Assembly (NCBI GenBank): GCA_049516395.1
Contig: JBEKTD010000002.1
Coordinates: forward strand, 62,001 to 126,000
Length of the DNA stretch: 64,000 bases
Reading direction: 5' to 3'
From: Fen-1362 sp049516395
GTDB lineage: Bacteria; Planctomycetota; Phycisphaerae; Sedimentisphaerales; Anaerobacaceae
Part shown: positions 7,189 to 15,394 of the stretch, in pieces
Numbering within the stretch: position 1 is the first letter of the stretch
How the letters are laid out: each line of letters starts with the position of its first letter
Position numbers and translations under genes: made by a program
The notes under the pieces: model-generated
What the model was told of the DNA's origin: nothing
Database searches by the model: none
What the model saw: only the letters and a program-made list of their open reading frames with translations

Positions 7189-9246
7189 CTACATACTACT
7201 AGCCGCTATTTCCATCCTGCATTTCGGTATCGCCACCAAAAAATTCTTGCCGTATGATTTGCTCAATATGCGGGAATCCAGAATAACAACAATGCCTGTA
7301 TCCGTCTTCGTCCGAATCAATCGGCCAAAGCCCTGCTTGAACTTTATTATCGCCAAAGGCAACTGATACTCCGCAAAAGGATTGCCGCCTTCTTCTTTGA
7401 TTTTATCCAGCCGCCCCGCCAATAAAGGCGTATCAGGCACCGCGAATGGTAATCTCACGATTATCACGTTCGACAACGCCTCGCCAGCCACATCCACCCC
7501 CTGCCAGAAACTATCTGTCCCGAACAATACAAATCGCCCGTTCATTTTGAATCGTTTCAACAATGATGTCCTGTCAAGCCCAACTCCCTGCTGAAGCAAT
7601 TCTATATTATTCTCTTTAAACCACTCCGCCAATTGTTCCGCGAAATTCCCCAGCATCTTATAACTTGTGAAAAGCACAAACGCCCGCCCCTGTGTTCGCA
7701 GCACGTATTTCTTCACCGCCTCGCACGCCGAAGCCGCAAACTTCTCGTCATTCGGCTCAGGCAAATCGCTCTCGATATAAATCGTTACCTGCTTCTGATA
7801 ATCAAAAGGCGACCCCAGCTTCACCGCGTCATAATCCCTCAAGCCGACCCTGCCCGCGAAAAATTCGAATCCGCCCCTGCTTGCCACGGCATAGCCCTTA
7901 GGCGAAGCCGGGTCCCCTGTCTTCCGTCTTCCGTCCTCACCACTGCTAAGTGTCGCGCTCGTCATTACCACCGAATCAAACTTGTCGAATAAACTCCTCT
8001 TCACATCCGCCCCGACATTCAAAGGCGCACTTTTCAAAGAAACCGTCTCACGCCTGCTTCTCGTGGAATCGAGGGACTTGTTTTCGCTTGTCTCAACCCA
8101 ATACACATAATCCTGTTTGGTCTGTGGCAAAAACGCCTCCAAATCCTGCAACAGCCCCGCACACTTATCGACATACCGCGTCAATTCAAATCGCTCATCC
8201 TCGTCTTTTGCCTGCTTTGCCAAACCGGTCAACCCCGCTCGCAGTTCCTTAATCTGCGCCGATAACTTATCCTCAATGAAATTTTTGTAGCACCGTCCAT
8301 TAGTTTGCGTCTTGTGTCGCTCATCCCACTGCTGAACGCTTTTGAAAAATTCTTTCGCCGCTTCTGACGCCTTGACAACCAAATCCGTCAACTTCCCCGA
8401 TTCCGTATAAACCAATAACCCCTTATGTGTTCGCGGGTTATAAAGCCCGTCCAGCAAAAACCTCACTGACCCGCTGCTTATCTCAATCCCGAAATGTTCC
8501 TCCGCCACACGCTCAATGTTGTGTGCCTCATCTATAATCACCCACTTATAATCAGGCAGTATTGAAAACTCTTCCTCCCGCAGCGCAAGGTCGCTGAATA
8601 ATAACGCGTGATTCGTAACAATAACATTAGCGTTCTCAAGCTCCCGCTTCGCACGCTGGCAAAAACAGCTCGTAAAATGCCCGCACTTCCTGCCTTTGCA
8701 ATTGCCGTGTTCCGCCTTCACCGCGTCCCAAACCCGACCATCCGGTATAAAAGGCAAATCGCTCAGCGACCCGTCCGCCGTCTTCGTCGCCCAGTTATTC
8801 ATCTCCGCAAGAGCGTCTCCGAACTGGTCGAATAAACCCATTTGTCTTCGAATCGCAAACTCCAGCCGGCGCTTACAAACATAATTCGACTTGCCCTTCG
8901 CCAGCGTCGCTTTGAAACCCCACGGTAAACACCGGTTCAAACAGGGAATATCCTTATTGATTAGCTGCTCCTGCAAAGCGATTGTGAACGTGCTGATGAC
9001 GACCCGATTTGCCCCAAGAATTGCCTTTTCTATTGCAGGCACAAGATATGCCAAACTTTTCCCGACCCCCGTCCCCGCCTCCGCCACCAAATGTCGCTTC
9101 GTCGATAGCGCTTTTTGCACCGCCTTGGCCATCTCGACCTGCTGCTGGCGCCGTTCGTATCCGTCAAATGACTTCCCAACCACCCCTCCAGGCGCAAAAA
9201 AATCATCTATATTCAAAGCGATGCTTTGTATTTCGTCGTTAGTCAT
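7189..9246 (-). CDS. dinG: DinG/XPD-family ATP-dependent DNA helicase
   Basis: 685 residues from ATG 9246. An earlier in-frame start at 9288 would read the heptamer tract as MSYNEPRTTKYEIR and is unlikely. Walker A is AGTGVGKS (57-64), the DEAH box IIDEAH (about 239-242), and the Fe-S cysteines C124, C183, C188 and C194. The C-terminal motifs GTDSFWQGVDVAGE and QGFGRLIRT are those of DinG/YoaA superfamily-2 helicases, which unwind 5'-3' on forked, D-loop or R-loop substrates. Between MTSATLSS and FEFFAGRVGL lies an insert of about 24 residues (436-459; GEDGRRKTGDPASPKGYAVA...). Its DNA is a copy of the dispersed GTAGCCC/GAAGCCGGG repeat plus a short CTTCCGTCTTCCGTCC word. The insert is in frame and the motifs on both sides are intact. 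Confidence 0.88.
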   Translation of the reverse strand: MTNDEIQSIALNIDDFFAPGGVVGKSFDGYERRQQQVEMAKAVQKALSTKRHLVAEAGTGVGKSLAYLVPAIEKAILGANRVVISTFTIALQEQLINKDIPCLNRCLPWGFKATLAKGKSNYVCKRRLEFAIRRQMGLFDQFGDALAEMNNWATKTADGSLSDLPFIPDGRVWDAVKAEHGNCKGRKCGHFTSCFCQRAKRELENANVIVTNHALLFSDLALREEEFSILPDYKWVIIDEAHNIERVAEEHFGIEISSGSVRFLLDGLYNPRTHKGLLVYTESGKLTDLVVKASEAAKEFFKSVQQWDERHKTQTNGRCYKNFIEDKLSAQIKELRAGLTGLAKQAKDEDERFELTRYVDKCAGLLQDLEAFLPQTKQDYVYWVETSENKSLDSTRSRRETVSLKSAPLNVGADVKRSLFDKFDSVVMTSATLSSGEDGRRKTGDPASPKGYAVASRGGFEFFAGRVGLRDYDAVKLGSPFDYQKQVTIYIESDLPEPNDEKFAASACEAVKKYVLRTQGRAFVLFTSYKMLGNFAEQLAEWFKENNIELLQQGVGLDRTSLLKRFKMNGRFVLFGTDSFWQGVDVAGEALSNVIIVRLPFAVPDTPLLAGRLDKIKEEGGNPFAEYQLPLAIIKFKQGFGRLIRTKTDTGIVVILDSRILSKSYGKNFLVAIPKCRMEIAASSM
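7881..7935. repeat. Dispersed repeat inside the dinG coding region
   Basis: GCCACGGCATAGCCCTTAGG then CGAAGCCGGGTCCC, the same family as 3984-4020, followed by a CTTCCGTCTTCCGTCCTC word like the one at 17190-17210. It encodes the extra loop of the helicase, so the repeat is tolerated in frame. Confidence 0.65.
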
Positions 9247-9322
9247 TCGTATTTCGTATTTTGTCGTTCGCGGTTCGTTATACGACACGTAGCGAAGCGC
9301 AGAGCCCGCTTCGGAAATACGA
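9237..9322. repeat. Heptamer tract (7 units) with 30-bp element, copy A3
   Basis: Units CGTTAGT, CATTCGT, ATTTCGT, ATTTTGT, CGTTCGC, GGTTCGT, TATACGA (9237-9285), then the 30-bp element (9286-9315; CACGTAGCGA...GCTTCGGA), then AATACGA (9316-9322). Flanking heptamers differ at one base. The tract lies at the start of dinG and between it and the TPR gene. Confidence 0.8.
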
Positions 9323-9335
9323 TATACGATATGCG

Positions 9336-10808
9336 TTAAGGTTTTGCAAGGCGTTCGTCTATCGCATTCTTCATCGCCGCGACCGCCGGCGAATCCGGCA
9401 TCTTCTTCACCGCTGCCTCTATCGACTGCCTTGCAAACTCCAGCCGGTCCATCTGGTAATATACATAAGCAAGCAAAAATTCCAACTCTCCGGAATCGCT
9501 CTTGTCCATCCAGTCACGGGCTTCAAGTATCTTGTTCTCAACCGTGTCCTTATCTCCAACCATCCCGACTATGTCCACTTTTACCTTCGGATATTCAGGG
9601 AAAATTTCTACCGCCCTGGCCAAAAACAGCGAGCTGCTCAGATATTCTCCCGACGCAAACAACGCTACGCTCTTGCCCGCGTAACCCAGCGGGTCATTTG
9701 GCTTATAAATCGACGCAAGGGTGTATGCGTCCGCGGCTCTGTAAAATCTCCCCTGCTTCATAAAACCTTCTGCCGCCCTTATATGCTGATTGAACCTGTC
9801 CTCGCTTAAAGCGGCAAAACTCTTATACGCCTTCGCGAACTCTGCAGGCGTAACGCCCGGCTTTGATACTGTCGATTCATTCGCCTCCGCCTGTTTTGTC
9901 GCAGGTACGTCCTGGGGCAATTCAATGGTCTTGCCCAGCCGCCCCTTCATTTGCTCATATATATCAGCCCCCTGTTCCGCCTTCAGTGTTTCGCCTAGCC
10001 GACTCGTCAATCCTTCCTTCTTATCAACCCGTTGCTTGTCCTTCGATCTCTGTAATCCTTGAGTATTCCCGCCCAGCAGCTTCTCCAAACTCGGCTCACT
10101 GTTCGTCGCCTGCTCCGGCCCCGGCTTATCAGTCGTATCAGCCGCTTCCTCTTTGCGCTGAATCTTTACTCCCATATCACGCCAGAACTGGTCCTGCGAC
10201 TGCGAATCCGCCTCGCCACCCTGCGGATATTTCGTAACATCCGTTTCGACAAGTTTCTCCAAATCCTCCCGGCTCATCGACAACGGCCGTTTGTCAATCT
10301 GAGAATTATACCCGGGTCGGTAATATCCTGTCTGAGCGCCCGGCAAATTTGCGCCTGCAAACGAATTCGCTCCCGAACCGCCGGTCGTAACAACACCTTG
10401 CCCGCCCGGCTGCGTCGTTGTTACCGTCCACGTCGGTGAATAATAAGGCGTTAACCCGCCGCTGCTCGACCCGAAATTCTGCGAACCCGCGCTATCCCTC
10501 AAAAATGAGTCCAGCCCGGCCGATGTATGCTGAAGCGAACTCGCCGGCGCATAAAAACTCGTCGGGCTGTTATACGGCACAACACCTCTGAACTGCATAC
10601 CGTTGGCAACGTTGCCCGTAACCACAAGATTACCGCTCGTGTCAATTGGGTTCTGGCTCCGCACTAATCCAGGCTGATACGCCGTCGGCGGAACAGTCCC
10701 AGACCCTACGGGGTTGCCAACCGATGGATTTTCCAACGATAGACCTACCCCGCAGAAAGCTGCCACAATTAACGCCGACACGCAAATTATTATGTTTCGT
10801 CTTCCCAT
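9336..10808 (-). CDS. Secreted/periplasmic TPR-repeat protein
   Basis: 490 residues. MGRRNIIICVSALIVAAFCGVG is a signal peptide with a clear hydrophobic core. Residues 25-170 are low-complexity G/S/P/N-rich (SPTWTVTTTQPGGQG...), 170-320 are charged and probably disordered (TKYPQGGEADSQSQDQ, ERLGETLKAEQG), and about 325-490 form TPR-type helices (AEGFMKQGRFYRAADAYTLA, GYAGKSVALFASGEYLSSSL, LEFLLAYVYYQMDRLEFARQ). TPRs usually mediate protein-protein contacts in envelope assemblies. It follows nadK on the same strand after about 50 bases and may be cotranscribed with dxs and nadK. No specific function can be given. Confidence 0.75.
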   Translation of the reverse strand: MGRRNIIICVSALIVAAFCGVGLSLENPSVGNPVGSGTVPPTAYQPGLVRSQNPIDTSGNLVVTGNVANGMQFRGVVPYNSPTSFYAPASSLQHTSAGLDSFLRDSAGSQNFGSSSGGLTPYYSPTWTVTTTQPGGQGVVTTGGSGANSFAGANLPGAQTGYYRPGYNSQIDKRPLSMSREDLEKLVETDVTKYPQGGEADSQSQDQFWRDMGVKIQRKEEAADTTDKPGPEQATNSEPSLEKLLGGNTQGLQRSKDKQRVDKKEGLTSRLGETLKAEQGADIYEQMKGRLGKTIELPQDVPATKQAEANESTVSKPGVTPAEFAKAYKSFAALSEDRFNQHIRAAEGFMKQGRFYRAADAYTLASIYKPNDPLGYAGKSVALFASGEYLSSSLFLARAVEIFPEYPKVKVDIVGMVGDKDTVENKILEARDWMDKSDSGELEFLLAYVYYQMDRLEFARQSIEAAVKKMPDSPAVAAMKNAIDERLAKP

Positions 10809-10856
10809 AACATTAACTACCGCAAATAAGCCGGTGTGTTCGCAGTTCAGTTCTCG

Positions 10857-11753
10857 CTAAATACCCTGATACTTCGGCCTTTCCGCCCAACCTAATTTCG
10901 TCGCCAGCGTATCCCACTCGCAACGAAGCGGATTATTCACAACAAGAAAATCCCTCTTGTGCCGTTTTATCTGCACCACGTCATCAATTCCCAGCTCTAA
11001 CGACACCTGTCCGTCTATCGAGACCGTCGTCCCCTCATTCAAACGCTCCCCGCCAAGCTCAACAACACTGTCCGCTTTTATAACAATAGGTCTGAAACTC
11101 AAGCTGTGCGGGCATATCGGTGTTATCACTATCCCTTCCATCTTCTGCGACAAAATCGGCCCACCTGCGGACAATCCATACGCCGTCGAACCCGTCGGCG
11201 TCGATACCACCAGCCCATCACTGACGCAATCACCCAGATGCTGCCCATCAACGAACATCTTCAAATCTATCATCCGAAAAGGCGGCCCCGCCGTTATGAA
11301 TACGTCGTTCACTGCCGTCGAACAAAATCGCTCCCTGCCCTTCCTTAGCACCCGGCAAAGAAGCATCATTCGCTTCTCAATTTTCGCCTTCCCTTTCACC
11401 AGCTCCGGGAAAAACTTTTTCAGCTCCTCAACGCTGAACTCTGCCAGGTATCCGAGCTTGCCGAGATTAACACCTATAACCGGAATCCCCGTCCTGTCGT
11501 TGCTTCGGCTTAATCGCCTCGCCGCCGCGATGATACTCCCGTCCCCGCCAAAAACCACCGCGTAATCCGCCTCCTGCAAATTCTCAGGTGTGCACTCATC
11601 AATCCCGCAATTAACTATTGTCCGGACCTTGCCTTTTACAAAATCCGCAAACTCCGCTATCGCCTCCGCGACGTGCCTTTTTCTGCGGTCTCCGAAAATC
11701 GCTAATCTCAACGTTATGGCTCGGCTCGATTTTGTCATTAATTCTCGATTCAC
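10857..11753 (-). CDS. nadK: NAD kinase
   Basis: About 298 residues. ATP-NAD kinase makes NADP from NAD in the cytoplasm. The glycine-rich motif is VVFGGDGSIIAAARRL (GGDGS in place of the common GGDGT), followed by IPVIGVNLGKLGYLAEF, the AVNDVFI motif, and the signature VSTPTGSTAYGLSAGGPIL; PHSLSFRPIVI closes the core. The GTG at 11753 overlaps the dxs stop (TAGTG), implying translational coupling; an ATG five codons later (11738) is an alternative start. In this arrangement NADPH-requiring isoprenoid synthesis (dxs) and NADP supply share a transcript. Confidence 0.92.
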   Translation of the reverse strand: MNRELMTKSSRAITLRLAIFGDRRKRHVAEAIAEFADFVKGKVRTIVNCGIDECTPENLQEADYAVVFGGDGSIIAAARRLSRSNDRTGIPVIGVNLGKLGYLAEFSVEELKKFFPELVKGKAKIEKRMMLLCRVLRKGRERFCSTAVNDVFITAGPPFRMIDLKMFVDGQHLGDCVSDGLVVSTPTGSTAYGLSAGGPILSQKMEGIVITPICPHSLSFRPIVIKADSVVELGGERLNEGTTVSIDGQVSLELGIDDVVQIKRHKRDFLVVNNPLRCEWDTLATKLGWAERPKYQGI

Positions 11754-13798
11754 TACTGTTGTCGATTCAGTATCTGGTACACCGCCTCCGCTATTTTATC
11801 GGCATTTATCCCCACCTCCATAAGCTGGTTGGTCCTCGAATCGTGCCTGACAAACCGCTTAGGCACCCCTAAAATCCGAATCGCTCCCCCGTCCCGCCGG
11901 GGCACAAATCCGCCGCTGTGCTGACCCGCCGCCTCCATTATCGCCGAACCAAACCCGCAAGCCACACCGTGGTCCTCAACCGTAATCACCGGCTTGCCTG
12001 CTCCCATAAGCTCAACTATCCTGCTGTCAATCGGCGCCGCAAACCTCGCGTTTATCACGTCAACCTCTATGCCCTCTTCGGCCAGCGCGCTGGCGGCCGC
12101 TATTGCTTCAACAAGAATGCTCCCGTAACTCACTATTACCGCAGCTGACCTGTCGCTTCTTCTGGCGACCACGCTTTTACCCAGAACAAACGGCTCACCG
12201 CTCGACTCTGCTATCCGCTCGCTGGCAACTATTTCTTTCGGATACCTCACGCACACCGCTCTGTCCGCGCTCAATGCGAATTCCAAAACGCCCCCCATCT
12301 CGACCGCGTCTGCAGGCGAAACAAGTGCAACATTCGGCATCATACGCAAATACCCGATATCCATAAGACCATGATGCGTCGGCCCGTCCGCCCCAACTAC
12401 CCCCGCCCTGTCTATGCAAAATACCACAGGCAGTTTCTGCAGCGAAACCTCTTGGAATATCTGGTCGAAACTCCTCTGCAAAAACGTCGAATATATGCAC
12501 ACCACGGGCCGCAATCCGCTCTTCGCAAGACCCGCCGCTATCTCAACCGCCGCGCTTTCAGCTATACCCACGTCGTAAAATCGGTCAGGAAATCTTTCTC
12601 GAAATTTTTTCAGCCCCGTCCCCTCGCACATCGCACTGCTTATTGCGATAACCTTTCTGTCCTTCTCAGCCAATCTCACCAATTCATCGCCGAAAACGTC
12701 CGTAAAACTTCGTCCCTGCTTCTCCGTCGCCGGTTCCACAACATCGCCGTTCATTTTGAATGGCCCGGTCGAATGGTACTTGCTCGGATGATTGTCCGCA
12801 GGCGTAAATCCCATTCCTTTTTTGGTATGACAATGCAAAAGCACCGGGTGGTCAATCTGCTTCAAAGCCCTGAATAACTGCACCAAAGCCCCTATATCAT
12901 GACCATCCACAGGCCCGAAATATGGCACATTCAAACTCTCAAACAGCCGGCCGCCCGGAAGCACCATACGAATACTCTTCTTGATTCGCTCTATCGCTTC
13001 CTCCACCGTCTTGCCAATCACAGGCGTATGTTCCAATATGTCGCTTGTCGTCCTTCGCAAATCCTCGTATGTCTGGCTCAGCCGAATCTTCGAAAAATAT
13101 TTCGCAACTGCGCCTTGCGTCGCGTCTATCGCCATCGAGTTATCATTAAGCACAATCAGCGTCTGTCGCTTGACCAGACCCAGGTTGTTCAACGACTCGA
13201 AGCTCGCCCCGTTGACGATACTCCCGTCCCCGACAAGGGCCACAATCTTATTCTGCCTTGCCTGTTTCATTTCACCAAGTGCAAGCCCGATAGCTGTGCC
13301 TATCGACGTCCCTGCGTGCCCCACCGCGAACTGGTCATAAGGGCTTTCCTCGGGATTCGGAAATCCGCTCACCCCCCCGGCATGACGAAGATTCCTGAAC
13401 TCTTCTTTCCTCCCCGTAACTATCTTATGCGTATAGCACTGATGCCCGACGTCCCAGACCAGTTTATCCAGCTCAAAATCGAACACATAATGCAGTGCAA
13501 GTGTTATCTCAACCACCCCTAAGCTGCTCGCCAGGTGCCCCCCGGTCCTGCCCACCGTCTCGATTATGAATTGGCGTATCTCGTCAGCTAATTGGCTCAA
13601 CTGGGCTACCGAAAGCTTTTTAACATCCGCAGGCCCGTTTATCCCTCTAAGCAGAGGATACCCCCCCCAGCCCCCGTCGCCAACCCCTTCGCTTTTCTTC
13701 AGAGCGTCCTCACCGACCGGATTCATCAATGCCGGACGCAGCGCCTCCGCCGGCCTCCTGACACCAGATTCCTGATACGCTTCTTTTGAATTTTGCAT
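11753..13798 (-). CDS. dxs: 1-deoxy-D-xylulose-5-phosphate synthase
   Basis: 681 residues; condenses pyruvate and glyceraldehyde-3-phosphate in a thiamine-diphosphate-dependent reaction, first step of the MEP isoprenoid pathway. Visible motifs: GHQCYTHKIVTGR, the thiamine site GDGSIVNGASFESLNNLG ending NDNSMAI, FGPVDGHD, and in the C-terminal half DRAGVVGADGPTHHG. The match to the family begins at LLRGINGPADVKKL. The preceding 50 residues are an unusual extension (RRPAEALRPALMNPVGED, then GVGDGGWGGYP), which contains a run of eight G on the coding strand (C8 at 13661-13668). No in-frame ATG lies between that run and the conserved start, so the run must be translated through; slippage there would abolish the protein. 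The true start could be ATG 13726. Confidence 0.92.
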   Translation of the reverse strand: MQNSKEAYQESGVRRPAEALRPALMNPVGEDALKKSEGVGDGGWGGYPLLRGINGPADVKKLSVAQLSQLADEIRQFIIETVGRTGGHLASSLGVVEITLALHYVFDFELDKLVWDVGHQCYTHKIVTGRKEEFRNLRHAGGVSGFPNPEESPYDQFAVGHAGTSIGTAIGLALGEMKQARQNKIVALVGDGSIVNGASFESLNNLGLVKRQTLIVLNDNSMAIDATQGAVAKYFSKIRLSQTYEDLRRTTSDILEHTPVIGKTVEEAIERIKKSIRMVLPGGRLFESLNVPYFGPVDGHDIGALVQLFRALKQIDHPVLLHCHTKKGMGFTPADNHPSKYHSTGPFKMNGDVVEPATEKQGRSFTDVFGDELVRLAEKDRKVIAISSAMCEGTGLKKFRERFPDRFYDVGIAESAAVEIAAGLAKSGLRPVVCIYSTFLQRSFDQIFQEVSLQKLPVVFCIDRAGVVGADGPTHHGLMDIGYLRMMPNVALVSPADAVEMGGVLEFALSADRAVCVRYPKEIVASERIAESSGEPFVLGKSVVARRSDRSAAVIVSYGSILVEAIAAASALAEEGIEVDVINARFAAPIDSRIVELMGAGKPVITVEDHGVACGFGSAIMEAAGQHSGGFVPRRDGGAIRILGVPKRFVRHDSRTNQLMEVGINADKIAEAVYQILNRQQ

Positions 13799-14161
13799 TA
13801 CTTAACCCGATTCCAGACAAACCTTCAATTATACACCATTCCACCTAATACTTCAACCAAACCCAGGCCATCTTTGCGGCTACAACATTCCCCAACTACT
13901 TCGCAAATCCCTTCTCTTATACAAAAATCCCCCAATTTGCCTATATACCCCAAAATGCCCCATATTGTTTGGTCTTTTCCCAAAAACCAGCATTATGCCC
14001 TATAATATCGGCGTTTATCGCACAGCTAACGGCAAGACAAACAAAACGCTTTCTATATCAATTCATCAATAAAAAATGCCGATTTATACGACGTAAAACC
14101 GTATAGGTATCTTGGATATAACATAAATATCTGCAATACTTTAGATTGGGAGGGTCTGGTT
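13799..14161. other. Divergent intergenic region between dxs and the pseudopilins
   Basis: 360 bases carrying no gene. It is C/A-rich near dxs and AT-rich towards the pilins. A TATAAT at 14001-14006 has no good -35 at the right distance. The last bases hold GGGAGGG, the ribosome binding site of the GTG at 14162. I see no riboswitch fold that I can name. Confidence 0.5.
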
Positions 14162-14698
14162 GTGCAGCTTTACACGCCGGATACCGCCAGTTTTTTAGGC
14201 CGACCAATGAATACTATGATAAATAACTCTCGCAAAAATTCACGACTCCACGGATTCACTATTGTGGAAGTAATGGTTGCTATGGCGATTGTCATAGTAG
14301 TCGCCATGGGCACCCTGTCATTCCAGTACAATAACGTAAGACAAAGCCGCATTTCAGAAGCACAGATTGCCGCCGCTCGCATCGGCCAACTCCTGCTTGA
14401 GGACTGGAAAAGCACCGGCGGCGATACCAACTATGACCCCAATACCCTGGGCCTGGGTTTCGTAACCATAATAACTTCCACAAGTTACCAAATCCCCCTT
14501 GATAACCAGACATTTTATATTCAACTGGCCCAGCAACTGGCCCCTGTCACCAGCGGTTCCAACCCAGATACGGTTGCGGGAGTAACGCTTCAGCAGCTCA
14601 GTATAACCATAAGCTGGCGAAAGGACTTTGGAACCGGAACCGTCAGCAGTTCAGACCCCACTCTAACATTTACCACTTTTGTAAGGCGCGACATGTAA
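14162..14698 (+). CDS. Type IV pilin-like / type II secretion minor pseudopilin (PilV/GspI-like)
   Basis: 178 residues from GTG 14162, supported by GGGAGGG 7 bases upstream; ATG 14207 is an alternative. The prepilin peptidase site is LHG|FTIVEVMVAMAIVIVVA: G31, F32 and glutamate at +5 (E36), followed by a 20-residue hydrophobic helix. The globular part has SEAQIAAARIGQLLLEDW and later a beta-rich segment. Such proteins are cleaved and methylated and form the tip of a pseudopilus or help pilus assembly. It opens a run of three pilin-like genes on the plus strand. No ATPase, secretin or prepilin peptidase is in the window. Confidence 0.8.
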   Translation: MQLYTPDTASFLGRPMNTMINNSRKNSRLHGFTIVEVMVAMAIVIVVAMGTLSFQYNNVRQSRISEAQIAAARIGQLLLEDWKSTGGDTNYDPNTLGLGFVTIITSTSYQIPLDNQTFYIQLAQQLAPVTSGSNPDTVAGVTLQQLSITISWRKDFGTGTVSSSDPTLTFTTFVRRDM

Positions 14699-14723
14699 CT
14701 CACCACGATATCGGGAAAAATTT

Positions 14724-15374
14724 ATGAAAAGAAATGGATTTACAGTGATTGAACTAATGACGGCAATAACTCTCGGCTCTATTGTTATGGTCCCTGTTGC
14801 CATGCTGGTCTACAGCGGCCAAAAAGGCTTGAACAAATCGTACAACACCGCTAACTCCCAATCACAACTCGACTCTGTAAGCGCAATCACCTCTTTCTGC
14901 ACATTCGGCCGAAAATCCAATAAAAAGGATTATTACGTTTACAGCGTTTCAGGAGCAACCTACACCCAGGTCATGCCGGTCGCCAATCCCGAAGAAAACC
15001 TGACGGGGCAGGCCGTTGAATTTAGATATTGGAGTACCGGCCTTACCGCCGCTATGCTGGCTGCAACCAGCGTCGCGGACAGTTATGCCCTCTACTATCT
15101 CGACAGCGGCCAGCTCAAAGTTGACTTTGGCACATCGACCGGCGGCCCAACCGGTGGCGCAATCAACGCCGCTCACCATAGAGTAACCGGAAACACTGTA
15201 AACACCGTCATCCTTGCCAGCAATGTTACCAGCGTCACATTCACCCATACAACAAAAGATATGGCGGGCGATGGCTATGGCTCCGTACGCATGAAACTTA
15301 TTATTAACGACCCTAACGATGGTCCCAAAACTTTCCTCGCGGCCACCTGTCTCCGAAATATCTGGCCTGAGTAG
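14724..15374 (+). CDS. Prepilin-type N-terminal cleavage protein (PilW/GspJ-like)
   Basis: 216 residues. A very short leader MKRNG is followed by FTVIELMTAITLGSIVMVPVA: the cut falls after G5 and E10 is the +5 glutamate. The globular part contains QSQLDSVSAITSFCTFGR and a strand-rich domain, as in GspJ/PilW minor pseudopilins. It lies 25 bases after the first pilin gene and 20 before the third, so the three are probably one transcript. No disulfide pattern is obvious. Family assignment rests on the N-terminus, size and gene order, not on detailed similarity. Confidence 0.78.
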   Translation: MKRNGFTVIELMTAITLGSIVMVPVAMLVYSGQKGLNKSYNTANSQSQLDSVSAITSFCTFGRKSNKKDYYVYSVSGATYTQVMPVANPEENLTGQAVEFRYWSTGLTAAMLAATSVADSYALYYLDSGQLKVDFGTSTGGPTGGAINAAHHRVTGNTVNTVILASNVTSVTFTHTTKDMAGDGYGSVRMKLIINDPNDGPKTFLAATCLRNIWPE

Positions 15375-15394
15375 CACAGTACAGGAGTTAAATT

